Below are positions 1-12,066 of a DNA stretch of 64,000 bases, one piece after another; position 1 is the stretch's first letter, and every line of letters begins with the position of its first letter. The position numbers and the translations under genes are program-made. The stretch is from Neolentinus lepideus HHB14362 ss-1. Its lineage: Eukaryota > Basidiomycota > Agaricomycetes > Gloeophyllales > Gloeophyllaceae. Under the pieces are notes generated by a model that was not told the origin of the DNA, searched no databases, and was given only the letters and a program-made list of their open reading frames with translations. Location: the NCBI GenBank assembly GCA_001632425.1, contig KV425554.1:717804-781803 (forward strand), written 5' to 3'.

Positions 1-1068
1 CCCGCAAGCTATCAGCCTGCTCAGAGACGTGTCGCCGATTACAGATGTCCTTACCCTCGTATACAAGATTCCGGTTTCAACTCGACATCGCGACTAATAC
101 TTCCTATCTGGTGCTTCTTCCAAGTATTATGTACCCAAAATACAAGTGCGTATATTGGCAACGTCGCAGGCCCATTCAAATGCAATTGTATTGCATGCTC
201 ATGCACACTACAGGGCTTGTGTACGCGTTTCCTGGCTCTAAGGATCAACCAATGGAATCCGAAGCTACCAGTGCTATCGGATGTGACGAAAGCACGCTGG
301 GATCCTTGACGTTTTTCAAGCTGTTTCATCTCTTCAGGAAACTCACCTATTTTCGGTATGGTGGCGTGGGCTGCGACTTAAATCAAGCTATGACATATGG
401 GTCCGGAATAACAACAAATCTGCAAGGCAGTGAGAACATCCGCTGTGAACGTGCGTGCGGCCCTGCGTGGATCTATAAGTGTACACAACCTGTACGCAAT
501 CTTTTGTTATATCAGATATGAAGGTAATGAGAGGGTTCCGGCCGTTCTGGTTACGCGCTAATAAAGAGGAGCTTCAGACGCGAGCTAAACTGCCGCGGAA
601 GTTATGCCATGTTCTATGTCGACGCATCTCGGGATGGCGATAGGTCCCCTGATATGTCATCACGAGGGCATCTTCTGTTCCCGGTGTATAGGGAACTTGG
701 AGATACTTCGTATCGTCTGAGCTGTCATCGGACCCATGGGCCCCCCGGGGCGCAAACTAGTGTGTTGTTGGGAGGTCTACAGAGCGAAAATTTAAACTTT
801 CAAAACAAGCATAAGAAAAGTTAGAACAGCTGTGAAATGATGCAACTTCGTAGGAGAGACGATGGCGTCGTGTCAAGGATATCATTCCGAGTTGGCTTAC
901 ATAAGCATAACCTGCATTGATCATGAGAGGGTTCCGAGAGTGCCGGCCGTGTAGCCTTTATCATAACTCTTCTTTCCTCTGCTAAGGCGCCAACATATAT
1001 AGACTCGCCTCTCCTTTCCTTTACTTCGTCTCTCTTTCCTGACTGCAGTGTATACCCCGCAGACGAGC
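1..1068. other. Intergenic, no supported gene
   Basis: An open frame at 45-521 on the plus strand has no recognisable motif, intron pattern or protein-like composition, so I do not call it. Probable 5' flank of the phosphatase that starts at 1069. A pyrimidine-rich tract (CTCCTTTCCTTTACTTCGTC, about 1010-1030) lies just before that start, as is common at fungal transcription starts. Confidence 0.5.
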
Positions 1069-2628
1069 ATGGACGCCATCCTAGACAACAGGTTGTACAT
1101 CGGCAAGTGAGTACTGTGGCGTTGAAGTTGCGTGTGGCGCGAAGGACTGACCGCGTCGCAACATGCAGCCTAGCAGCAGCGAAGTCGCTGGCAGACCACC
1201 TAGAGCTCGGTATCACACACGTCCTCTCCGTATGTCCCGAATACCCCTCGAAAGGTCCCCGCCACCTCTGCATACCGGTGCAGGACTCGGAGTACGAGGA
1301 TCTTCTCATTCATTTGCCCCGGGCGTGTCACTTCATACGGACCGCTTTGGACGCGGGTGGTAAGGTCCTTGTGCACTGCGTCATGGGAATATCCAGAAGC
1401 GTCACCGTCGTGTGCGCGTTCCGTGAGTAGCCTGACGGTTTTAGAAGTCCTTTATACCTGGTGGCTTATGTTAAGATGATGATCGCGGCAGTCATGGAGA
1501 CTCGTCATATGTCTTCTATAAATGCTCTATCTTATGTAAAGAAACGTGAGTATACCAGTTATGGTCTGCTGGGCATAGACTGACGACGATGCGGAATTTG
1601 GTCCAGGTCGGCCCCAGATCCACCCTAATTACGGGTTCATAAAACAACTCAAGGTTTTCGAGGAGACTGGCTACCGACCGTCATCCACGAACCCTATTTA
1701 CGTTTCCTGGAAGCGGAGACAAGCACAAGACGTTACGAGCTACCTTAATGCTGTTCACGACACGATATCCATAATACCTGATAAACTCTACATTAGCAGG
1801 TGCGTACCGAAAATGCAGCCCTTGCATTATGCTTTTGTCACAACTGACCGTCATTTTTGTACCTTGAACAGCGAATTCCCTGACGACCCTACACAGGCAC
1901 AATCGCTACTCTTAGACATGGGCATGACCCACATCCTCACGACACAGTCCGGTGAAATCTCTCCCAAACTCATCTCACCAGCTTCAGGTGTCCAGTTGCA
2001 CCACCTCGACGCTAAAGAGTCGCGCCCCGAGACTCTACTTCTATCCCTTCCTAATGCATGCAGTTATATCCGTGATGCCGTCTCGAATGCCGGTCAAGTA
2101 CTCGTATGCTCATCTGCAGAGTGGAAAGCTGCGGTAATTGTCTGCGCTTACCGTGCGTACCTTCATATAAGGCGCGCTTGTGGCCCATCTAATCTGTCTT
2201 AACACTCACACTAGTTATGTCATCTCGCCGTATTTCACCGAGCCAGGCCACCTCTGTGCTTGAGAACGGTACGCTGATCGCCCTGCGTTCGTCATTATGG
2301 ACTAACCATGTCGTGTCTACTAGCCCTTCCCCTGTTCAACCGGACACGGAATTTCTCAAAACATCTCGAGCTATTCGCAGCTTGTTCTTACCGTCCGACA
2401 TCCGATCACCCCGCCGTGAAAGCTTACCTAAAAGAAATTGGTGGCCACCGACCCTCGGGCAGCAGTAGCTCGTTGGGCATGGACGCTTGCACCGCGAAAG
2501 CGGGTGCTGCGGCGATTAACGCAATTGCGAGTGAGATACTGGGTGGCCACGGAATCGATGCGACCGCGTTCAACAAAACCATGGCAAGTATACAGCAGAG
2601 CAGGGGCGCGATTATCAGCCACGGATAG
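1069..2628 (+). CDS. Tandem dual-specificity phosphatase, second domain catalytically dead
   Basis: Multi-exon gene. The start is ATG at 1069 (MDAILDNRLYIG). A 62-base intron (1107-1168) joins YIG to NLAAAKSLADHLELGITHVL, a normal DSP beginning. The first DSP domain has a candidate acid Asp (PVQDSEYED) and the P-loop HCVMGISRS near 1373-1399, which fits Cys-X5-Arg, so it should be active on phospho-Ser/Thr/Tyr. After a second intron from about 1423 come YVKKR/RPQIHPNYGFIKQLK, typical of the DSP C-terminal helices. A second DSP-like unit starts near IIPDKLYIS (about 1780) and repeats the fold (SLPNACSYIRDA, then VLVCSSAEWKAAVIVCAY near 2098-2150). There the P-loop Cys is Ser and the Arg is Ala, so it should not be catalytic. 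The last exon contains PLFNRTRNFSKHLELF and ends at 2628. Substrate unknown. The splice sites around 1423-1460 and 2150-2320 are uncertain. Confidence 0.8.
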
Positions 2629-3182
2629 GCCAGACCTGCGGTGTAACGTGTTCCGAGTGTGTTGCCGTGCATCGTGGCACCTTAATGCAGCGGCGCCGGT
2701 AGCCGTGTATAATAGAGTGGTGCCTTCGTCTTCGCTTTGCTCATCGGGACGATTGCTACGTATAGCTCGGAATATTCTTCTTGTAGCTAGGTTGGAATGG
2801 ATCGTTTGGCTTTAGCGTTAGCAAAGTATGTAGGCATCACAGGACAGGGATATTTGACAAGTATCAATTCAATTCAATCTCATCCCATCTCGTCTCACAT
2901 CGTAATCGATTGATCACTGCTACCGGAGGTATATTAAGTACTAACGAGGGTCCACACCGCAAGGATTGCCTACCGCGTGATAATGTCATAAAGTTACACT
3001 GCCTCCCGAAGGTCTGGCTTCCGGCCCAGCTTCAAGCCCAGGGCCGAAATTATAAATGTGCTCCAGCTGACAGAACATCTTTCTGCAACTTGGAGCACTG
3101 GCGCCGAAGACAACCGAATATCTGTCAGTTAGTTAGCCATGCGCCTGTCATAGCCGTATATCTTATTTGGTTGCCATTAGCT
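2629..3182. other. Intergenic
   Basis: Stretch between two plus-strand genes. The reading frame of the next gene stays open upstream to 2910, but that part has no protein-like character. CT-rich repeats (CAATTCAATTCAATCTCATC near 2867) are compatible with a promoter. Nothing else seen. Confidence 0.4.
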
Positions 3183-3677
3183 ATGTGTCTCGACTCGCAG
3201 TCGCTTTACGCCATCCTACAGCCTCGGAAGGACGGCTTCTCTTGGAACTGGGCGTTCTTGCTGCCTGGACCGGAACCTACTGCTAGGCTGTGGCATGCCA
3301 CGTACGACAACCCAGAGAATACATGGCAGTACAAGACACGAGAGGATGAGGCGGACAAGATCCTCGCAGATCGCATTGTACTAGCAATGAGGCTCGCAGA
3401 TCTAACTGTTCTCGGAACCTATCCCGAGGTTGTTGACAGCATAGATGCTGTTCTCAAGCAAGTACCTGTGGTCGAGAACCCCGTTCAGCGGGATGAATTC
3501 TCGAGCCGGGTCTGGTTTATGAATGGAGTGGCGGCATTGGATGAGGCGGGTCACATTCAATGCGACTCCGTCAATACATTGGAGAAGGAGATCCGGAACC
3601 ATGCACTATTGGCAACGGAGAAGTATATCTACCGAATCAAAGAGATGACTTATATCACATCGGAGCACTGTTCGTAA
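3183..3677 (+). CDS. Small conserved basidiomycete protein of unknown function
   Basis: Single-exon frame of 164 codons from ATG 3183 (MCLDSQSLYAILQPRKDG). The composition is that of a soluble protein: a beta-rich start (SWNWAFLLPGP, LWHATYDNPENTWQYK) followed by helical parts (ADRIVLAMRLADLTVLGTYP, DEFSSRVWFMNGVAALDEAG). No signal peptide or membrane segment. The style matches a family of about 150-residue orphan proteins that I recall as common in Polyporales and relatives. I cannot name a domain or function. The open frame continues upstream, but I chose 3183 because protein-like sequence starts there. Confidence 0.6.
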   Translation: MCLDSQSLYAILQPRKDGFSWNWAFLLPGPEPTARLWHATYDNPENTWQYKTREDEADKILADRIVLAMRLADLTVLGTYPEVVDSIDAVLKQVPVVENPVQRDEFSSRVWFMNGVAALDEAGHIQCDSVNTLEKEIRNHALLATEKYIYRIKEMTYITSEHCS

Positions 3678-3977
3678 TCAATAATGTTTAAACTCCTTGA
3701 TGAATTTGAAGACAGGGAGTTTGATATAAAGGTAAGTTCAAGTTATGCCAAAGCTTTCGCTGAGTCTAGGTGTGGCTGACCTGGCTGGCCTCCGAGGTCC
3801 CCTCAGCGACACCGATCGCAAGCTTTCGAAGATGCCTTGGAACTTGAGACCTAAAGTCGCAGTTAACGTTCAGTTTGTCCTGCAGGCGTGCCTACAAGCA
3901 AACTCCAGCTAAGTAGTTTCTCGTTGTGATCCTCGGTCCAATTGCATTGTCCGGTAGCTATCTCAATCTTGTACCAC

Positions 3978-6900
3978 TCATGCCGGTATCGTACCGTACA
4001 GACGACCATCCCGGCTGCTCGCACCGATAGTGAACGTGATAGTATCACTAGGCTTGACCCATCCTTGAGCCACAACATCCCAAATTGACAGATCATACCG
4101 ATTAAGAGTGATAGTCGCTGTCTGGGTCTCGCCGGGAGCAAGGTTAAGGTTCGTGAAACCCTTCAGGACTGATGGGGGCTCCGACGCCGAAGCCGGAAAA
4201 TGGACATAAAGCTGGGGAATCTGCGACAAAGGTTAAACACAGAGCAAGACTGTCTTTTAGTCATATTCCTTACCTCGCCACCGTAGTATGAACCCGTGTT
4301 CGTTACCTTGAAGGACACGACATATAGGGGTGTATGTAACCTGATCGAATTCTTGAAGGATTCGCCATTTTATGTGCATCGCACTCACCATAACGCTGTG
4401 GTCGATCCGATACCCAACGGGTTTGGCAGCCCAGCTTCCCAATTATTGATGAGTTCCGTATCGTACGAGTCGTAATTGGGAACCGTCGAGATACTCAAAC
4501 CCGAGTATTCGAAGGTGGTGTAGCTCATTCCGAACCCGAACTCGTATCTGGGAGTGATGCCCATAGCGTCGAACCAACGATAATCGATGAATAATCTGAA
4601 GGCGAAACAGTGTTATAGAGTGGTATCCACGATAGCATCGAAACACAGACCCTTGAGTATAATTGATGCTCAATATATCCTGTGGGTAGCCACCCAGGAC
4701 TAGTTGAGATGGGTAATCAGAAGCATTCCGAGCAATCGTGTACGGAAGTCTGCCCGATGGGGTCCATGAGCCGTACAGAATATCCACCAAAGAGTTGCCA
4801 ACTTCTTGTCCCGGAACGCCCGCCCACAATACCTGCCCGGCAGCCTTCAAAAACAATATCAAGTTATCGGCTACGTCAACGTACCGCAGTGATATTGGGA
4901 TGGTCGATCCAAGGCTCGATTATCAATGGTCCTACACTGTGAGTCACAACAATAGTGTTGTTATTATTCGCAGCCACAGTCAGGATCAACTCGTCGCCTC
5001 CGTGCCAGGCAGTCAAGTTCCTCCTACAGTTACGACTCAGAGATAGAAGGGATTACGATAGGCTGCTCGCAAGCCTACCTGTCTCCTTCGTTTCCGTCCA
5101 CGTCGATATATCCCTCACCGGAGTCGGAGTTGACGAACACAATAGCAAGCTGCTGCCCAGTGACCGCCGTCGCGACACCTGCGTAGTCGAAATCCTCAAG
5201 GAACCAGGATACGAGGGTGTGGTCAAGTCGCGCCCGCGCTTGGATGGCCTCCAATGGCTGCGACGCAGTCAGGACCGTGTCTTTAGTTACGGGAATTGGA
5301 TAAGACGTACGGATATCAGCCAGGGGAAATTGTCCGAACTGGCAAAGGTCCCGTATCAGAAGACATCAAAGGAACGAAGGCTACGCACCCGGATCCCCAG
5401 CCCATGGCCAACACTCCATCATCTCCGCCTCGATCGGGGTACCCATTGGGACCCCGCAGGTCAGGGCCTGCATCAGAACCTATGTACTGCATCGTCATGC
5501 CGTAGGCCACTAGCTTCGACAGTGTACCACGTACCAACCATCACCAAGCTCCGTACACCCTTCAGCGGCAGTGTGTTCTCTACGTTCTTAAGAAGAATCG
5601 TACTAGCTGCACCGATTTCCCGTACAATCGTGTAGTGATCGGCCTGCATTGCCAACACATCACTTTCAGAAAATGTAGCTCAACGTGCCAGTATAACTCA
5701 CCATAACATCAACGCGCTCATTCGTTGCAGGATCGGTGATATTGAACGCATTAAAGTTCGTCGGCGGGAAAGTGGGAGAGTCTTGCCCGAGCAGGTACCA
5801 TCCAGCAAGAATGCGGGTGGCCATATCATTCAGTCTGTCCATTGAGATGGTGCCGTTCTCGACGAATGTCGTGAGGTTCCCTCCGAAGTACGAAGAGTTG
5901 GTGCCAAAGTTGATATCTCCCGGCATGGTCATCTATGGGAATTACGACCTGGTCAGAATAAGGGCAATGATGGCCATAACGTAATGCAAACATCGAGTCC
6001 GGCAGTAGCACCCATCGTGGAGCGAGTGGCTGCCCAGTCGGACATGACATCTGGTACATCGATAAATGAATCAACATAATGAGTAACAGCGATGCAATAC
6101 ACGTACATCCTTGAAAGCCGAACTCCATCTTCAGGATCTGATTCAGCGTCTTGTCGTTCTCGCACGCGTAAGTACCATTAATGAGGTCTACAGTCCAGGA
6201 GACGTTAGTAGCCCATTCATTATAGAGAAGAAGGTATAGACCCACCGTAGCTGCACATCACACTCGCGACTCCAGCCATGACGCTTCTCATGAATGGATG
6301 AGCATAGATTTCGTGCTCAGTGCGATCATCAACGGTATTGGATTCTTGCGTACGGTCAAACTCTTGTTCACTGCAATCCAGTTAATGATAGATGAGCACA
6401 AAAATGTAACGGCAGTCCTACTTGTTGATGTAATGCTTCGCGCAACCTTGCACACCCGCTTGTTGCATACCCAATATCGTCTCATATGCAGCTTCTCCAG
6501 CAAGGAAGGGGTCTGCACCAAATCCCTCCCAGTTCCTTCCACCTACATTCAATACTATTCATGGAATGTTTTCTCTGGAGTTTCGCAAACATTTTACCTT
6601 GGGCGTTCTTCCCCATATTCATCATCGGACCGAGCTGAACATTAACGCCCTTTCCGACAAATTCTTGACCCATATAAAGCCCACGTAGGCGTATCATAGC
6701 ACGGTTCCATCTGGCAAGCACATGAGAAACATGTTCACTACAAGTAGAAGTAGACGCACGTCGCAGCAGTGTTGATGCCAGCAGGGAAAGCAGTCACGAA
6801 ATCGGCGTATCGGACACCAAGTGGGGAGTCCTGCACCATGCATCGTGTAAGACAGAGCCGTAGACTTGTCATCATGCTTCATACCATTAGACAAAGCCCT

Positions 6901-7345
6901 GGCCAACCACGTCCCTCGATTGGATATACGGGTGCAATATTACCCACGCATCTTGTGGTTGGGTATACACCAGTTGTCACGTTAACCTTCTCTTCCAAAG
7001 TGAAGTTGGCAACCTAGAGAATGATGTGAATAACACGGAGTAGACACCAGTGATGTATCACACCTTTACTGCGGCCTTTTCCAGTGCAATCTCCCAGGCC
7101 GGTCCAAAATCTGGGACGACCTGTGGGTCGGGGCTAACAGGCGGCGGATTGCTGGGCGCAGCGCTGGGAAATATTCCTGGGATAGGCGGAGGGTCACTAG
7201 GAGTAGGGATCGGCGTGAAGGCAACGGGAGATACTGGGATAGTATAGTATGTCGACAGTGTCGAAGGAGCCGGATAAGACGCGTTGACCTGTGCTACAGC
7301 AAGGGCCGGGAGTAGCGCCAACAGAGCTCCGAGCACGAAGGGCAT
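3978..7345 (-). CDS. Secreted GH3 beta-glucosidase
   Basis: Hydrolyses beta-glucosides such as cellobiose outside the cell. The start at 7345 gives a clear signal peptide ([19 protein letters not shown]), then a Pro-rich linker and [12 protein letters not shown]. Domains in order: GH3 N-terminal barrel ([55 protein letters not shown]); the nucleophile motif [11 protein letters not shown] near 6030 (Asp of SDW); the GH3 C-terminal domain ([16 protein letters not shown], GSGxxx near 5385, [29 protein letters not shown]); and a C-terminal fibronectin-III-like domain ([19 protein letters not shown]) ending at 3978. Introns are about 50-60 bases. All hallmark blocks are in order and I saw no break, but many exons are short. 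The bare GH3 fold could also be a xylosidase; the FnIII tail and SDW block favour beta-glucosidase. Confidence 0.88.
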
Positions 7346-8014
7346 ATTGACTAGTCGCCTAAGGCCACCACCGGGAGAGGGAGTATCGACAAGCATGCCT
7401 TCAACGGTATGTAGCCCTTGCGGCCTTCCGTTGTTCTGCAGGTGCAGTAAAATACCTGTATATAAGCCATGGATCGCGATCTTCTTTACCGAACCTGAGT
7501 AGTTTCTCAGCAAACGTCGTACTGGACATAAATCAGGGGAAAAGAAGGTGAGTATCGTATACCACAGGATGCAGACTGCTTAACCAAATATATGGCGGAG
7601 CCTATCAGAAGGCGAGGCACGGTGGGATGCCGTACAGAAGCTTCAAATATGGGGTCACTGGGAGGACATATGTCGGAGTAAGTCGTGTCGCAAACAGCAA
7701 AACAAGAAGGATCGGGCTCAACCCTCCGAGACAACACCGCTAAAACTGGATTTAGATATATGATCCACTAAACATAGGCTCGGAGATAGAAAGAGGGCCG
7801 TTTCGTGACAGTGAAAGTCGAGATTAGACTGAAGAGTGGTTGTATGGTCCTATGAAGAAACGGGCTAACTCTCAGGAGATCATTCGAATTGAGTGGTGAA
7901 AAGCTTGTAGGATGGTGAATAGCAGCTTCATATAGTGAATACGACATTAGACAACCTGTAAAAAGACCAGCACTTCGAAAAAAGGGGGACATGTTGAGAA
8001 GAAACAGCACCTTA
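7346..8014. other. GH3 promoter / regulator 3' flank
   Basis: Lies upstream of the GH3 start and downstream of the Zn2Cys6 regulator stop. No gene seen. Confidence 0.4.
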
Positions 8015-11000
8015 TCACGCAGTGGGATCATCCTCGAACTGAACCTGCTGCTGAGACCCATCCAGTAAACCCGTGTCTCGGAACAACGACGCCCACTGCC
8101 ACTCCGACCCTGAACCGTCTGGAGGCAGACCGAATAACGATGATATGTCCGTCGTACCAGTGACAGCAGCACCCGTCACCTCGAGTATGGGTGCCTGGGG
8201 TGTTGGGAGATTAGTGAAAAGTTGCGACGGGATAGACTCCGTCGTCGCTGAAGAAAACCAGGAGTCCTGTTCCTGGATTGGCCACCGAAGACTGGGCATA
8301 TAGCTCTCGAATGGGGGTGGCAGAGAAGTGGTACCCGAAACTCCAAGGTTCTGCGGCGGGCTGTCGACTGACTGCATTACTGAATGAATATGGTTAGGAG
8401 TGGGCGAGACAATGCCTTCCATTGACTGCGCATCGGCTTTCTCTGTAGGAGGTTGGAACAAAACTGGCGTCGGTATCACAAATGTCTTTCCACCAAACAA
8501 AGCTAGTTCGTCAGGGCCCTCAGACTTGTCCGTTTGGCCAGAAGAACTGGAGCCAAGCAGACTCGGGGATGGGGCCTTACTATGCGACTCGAAATAGACT
8601 CTGTGGGCCCGTTCCTTAAGCTTGCGTAGTATAACCTGTACAAGATAATAAGAGCAAACTATGGAAGGGATCTGAAAGGACGCTCTTACCAGGGCCCTGA
8701 AAGCTCGTGGATTCTTGTGAGCAGTCGATTCGAAGAAATCCATAGCACGATTCAGCTCGATGAAAGCGGTGGTAGCGATCCCCGAGTGTGGGGTGCGAGA
8801 CACAACAAAGCCAACGATGAGCTACGTGTGATGGTCATATGAGCAATTAAGTGATATAGCATCACGTCGTCGGGCTTACCGCGCCTGTAAAAGCATGTGT
8901 CCAGAACGAAGTCAATCGTATGAACATTTCCGGTAGTCGGTTGTAAAAGTGTATGCTTGACGCAATCTGTGCAGAGGCACATCGATAGGCGGTGAGGTAG
9001 GACGGGGCATATGGACTTCGGAACGGATTCATTGGATGATCAAGGACTGCCTGTGCACTTTTGATAGGTAATCAGGACTATGAAGTATGGCTTTGTATCC
9101 AAAAGGACTCACAAGAAGCTGCGATGTATGAACATCAGAGCTAGAACCATTCTGTTTCAGTTGATACGTTATATCATGATAGAAGGTCCTCAACTATTCA
9201 GTCGGAACTGTGACAGCAGGTACGCTCGCGCAATGCTGGAAGGTCTTTCCCGCTCTTCAGGATCCACTAAGAACCTGTAATTCTTTGGAGTAGGCAGTTG
9301 CAGTATCTTCGCATCCAGTTCGAGTAATGTCTTGTAGTCGGGCCCATTGGCCTTGGCCATCTGTTCGGCCACGGGCAACATGCAATTCTTCATAATGTGG
9401 AATCGACATCTCTGATCTAACAAACGTTCAGAACGTTGGGACTGACATAGCAGCTATGGTAATCTTACAGCCCATTTGCGGTTTACCGTCCTCGTCGATT
9501 GTTTGATCGGTATCTTCAGGAAACTCGCAGTCCACGAAAACTAGAGGACATGCTGGCGGTCTACCTGTGTGCAGGGACTGGACAAGTAAGACATAGGATT
9601 GTCATTGTAACTCATACATCGGGGTTCATTACATGAAGGCTGCACTTACGAGGAAGCCGTCTGCTGCCATCATAGACCAAAAAGTATTTCTTCGCTTCTC
9701 GACAGTTTTCGAATCAAGACCCCATCGTGCGCAGTCTCGGTCTACAAATCATGAGTGACGGAAGGTGAGACGATTTAGGTAGTTCACTCACGAAGACCAA
9801 TCTGTACGTCGGAGTAACGAATACAGCTCAGTCGCACAGATAGATTCCTTTAAACGTGACTCACGCTTTGTGCTAGTTTGACACTTAATGCCGTCAGGGA
9901 CCACGCGCTATCCAGACTAGCTTTCGTGCCAGACATATGATGATACGCACTCATCATTGCCACACCTTGGACGGTCTCAAGCAAAGGAGCGTCCATCAGC
10001 GAGCGTAAAGACATTGCGGCGCGGCCCAGTCGAAAATACTTCTCTGCCTCAGCATTTGCAGGTGGCAATGTCATGTCCATGAGCGCTCCAAGAGCGAAAA
10101 TGAAATACAGCACGCCGAGTCTGTGTGGGTTAGCCTCGCTATTGTCGTTCGGGCTATACTTAGGTCTGCCTCTTTCTTTGTAGATTTTATAGATGGGGGC
10201 CATGTAGTCGTTCACGACCTCATTGCGACTGACTGCCGAGAGGAACCATTGAGCGTGTTCGAAATATGCCTCGCATAATGCCCAAGCACCTAAACGAAGA
10301 ATATTTAGAATACTGAATTACCATCCCTGTGGGATACCACGCACGCATTTGAGGCGGAAGTTCTGTCCAAACCAATTCATGGACGGCGTCGCGCACAGTT
10401 TCCGGCAAGAAACTGGTATGGTCATCGTGTTCTGAATCGTCCCATCCAAGGCTGGCCTGTCATCGCTTCAATATGTTCATGGACCAATGTCATTTCAGTA
10501 ATCACACATACAACGAGCATTGTCTATCAACGTCTTAGCGAACACCAATTTGAATATCAGGCAGACGACCTACCTCTGATCCGGCTGATCCTCCAAAGTA
10601 TTTCGCTTCTCCTTGGACTCCGATCGTCAAAGTTCCAAATGCATCCAAGGAACGTTCAACTGCAGTATTGTCGCTCTCTTGAGGCTGAGAGGTCATAGCT
10701 TCCTTCTCAGGCCAAAACTTAATCTCTAGAAGCTCTTCGCAAAGCAACGGGTGTCTCTCATTCGATTGGTTGCTGTGAGACACAGCTAGGCCATCCTCCA
10801 ATTGATGGATTCGGTGGGACATTTCGGTGATCTTCCTATGAAGATCCTTCGTGTCCGCCAGAATGAACCTATGCAACTCATAAGATCAGAACCAAGTCGC
10901 GGGACTGTCGACCTACCTAGATCCTTGTCCGGCAGATAAGGTGCCTGAGCTCCCATGAGCATCCCGAAACCAATTCCTTGCAATTCAACTCGCCATTTGG

Positions 11001-11256
11001 ACAGATATTTGGACAGCCTCGTCGCTCACAGGACCCACACGGTACCTTCTTGTCGCATTTGAGCTTTAATCTTGACAAATATCGAAACTGTAAGATTCCC
11101 GTCTCGAGCGGGCATCGGACGTCACACGTCTTACCGCTTACACTCGGCACACGATATTTCACCCTTCATTCTCTTGATTATCAGCTCTTCATCGTGGTTG
11201 CTGCTGCTTTTGCGAGTGCCCCGTAAGGAAGACCTTCGACTTGTGTCTGGAGGCAT
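8015..11256 (-). CDS. Zn2Cys6 transcription factor with fungal-specific middle domain
   Basis: Starts at ATG 11256 (MPPDTSRRSSLRGTRKSSS). The first exon ends in CAECKR, and an intron from about 11136 to 11075 joins it to LKLKCDKKVPCGSCERRGC. Together they make a GAL4-type binuclear cluster, CX2CX6CX5CX2CX8C, followed by a probable coiled coil (KDLHRKITEMSHRIHQLEDG). The middle domain (PF04082 type) has FALGALMDMTLPPANAEAEKY, YFRLGRAAMSLRSL, GLHRDCARWGLDSKTVEKRR and FWSMMAADGF. The C-terminus has AFIELNRAMDFFESTAHK, a low-complexity Ser/Pro region and an acidic end (QFEDDPTA), probably the activation domain. Nuclear DNA-binding regulator; target genes unknown. It sits directly upstream of the GH3 gene on the same strand with its own 3' flank, so control of GH3 is only a guess. 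Confidence 0.85.
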
Positions 11257-12066
11257 GATTGCCCGGCGAGGTAACTGTTAGATAACCGTTCTCGGTTCCG
11301 TTTATGCCTGGGTAGTTGGGTTATGGGTCGAGATCGGATTTACTGGCGTCGTAGATAGTAACGAAGAGAAATCAGCGTTCCTATATGCCATTATACATGT
11401 CGGCGGCAAACAGCCACGAATTGGGGCGGCATGCGCAGCTTTGATGGCACGTGAGTAAGCCAGCGCTTACACGATCGCTCTCGCTGAGACAAGGTATGCA
11501 CAATCTCTTGTGAATATGAATGCCTTGTGGGTCCGTTTTCACGGTTGTTTGGACGCTGAGCCAAGGACCCTGATTATCTACGGACCAGTATGAATTGTCT
11601 CCTGCCTTTAGGCGTATCCAGTCCAGATCACTTAGAAGGCTCGACCTATTGAGAGATACAATCCTATAGGAGAGTACTGGGGTGTGCAGAGAGCTACGTG
11701 TATGTCGTAGCGAACAGAGAGAGCTGAATATGCAGTGACCCGACATGTGCCTGAGCCCAGAGGCTGGAGAACAAAAACGAGGCACCCGACATATAATTTA
11801 CAATTGCAATACTTAAATATCATGGCCTGCAGGAAGAGGAAAAATTTGGCCACTACGGTGCACAAATGGGGACCGAGCCCTAGTTAGATTGGTAATTTTC
11901 TCCTTATGCAGCTGAACGAGGAAGGGGTGCATGCGAGACGGGCTTAGCAAAGAAGAGTCGCGCGGATATGTATACGTCCGAATGACGCAAATGCTGATTG
12001 GGTGCTTCAAACCAAAGTATATTTTTTTGTGTGTAAATGAATTATATAGATGCGCTAACGTTATGA
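11257..12066. other. Intergenic
   Basis: Separates the promoter side of the Zn2Cys6 gene from the 3' end of the GT2 gene. Both genes are on the minus strand. No gene or RNA seen. Confidence 0.4.

Noticed and set aside
45..521. 158-codon plus-strand open frame
   Set aside because: No motif, odd composition and no spliced continuation; overlapped by another frame on the minus strand. Treated as chance.
2910..3182. Upstream extension of the small orphan at 3183
   Set aside because: Open frame without protein-like character; 3183 ATG gives the coherent protein.
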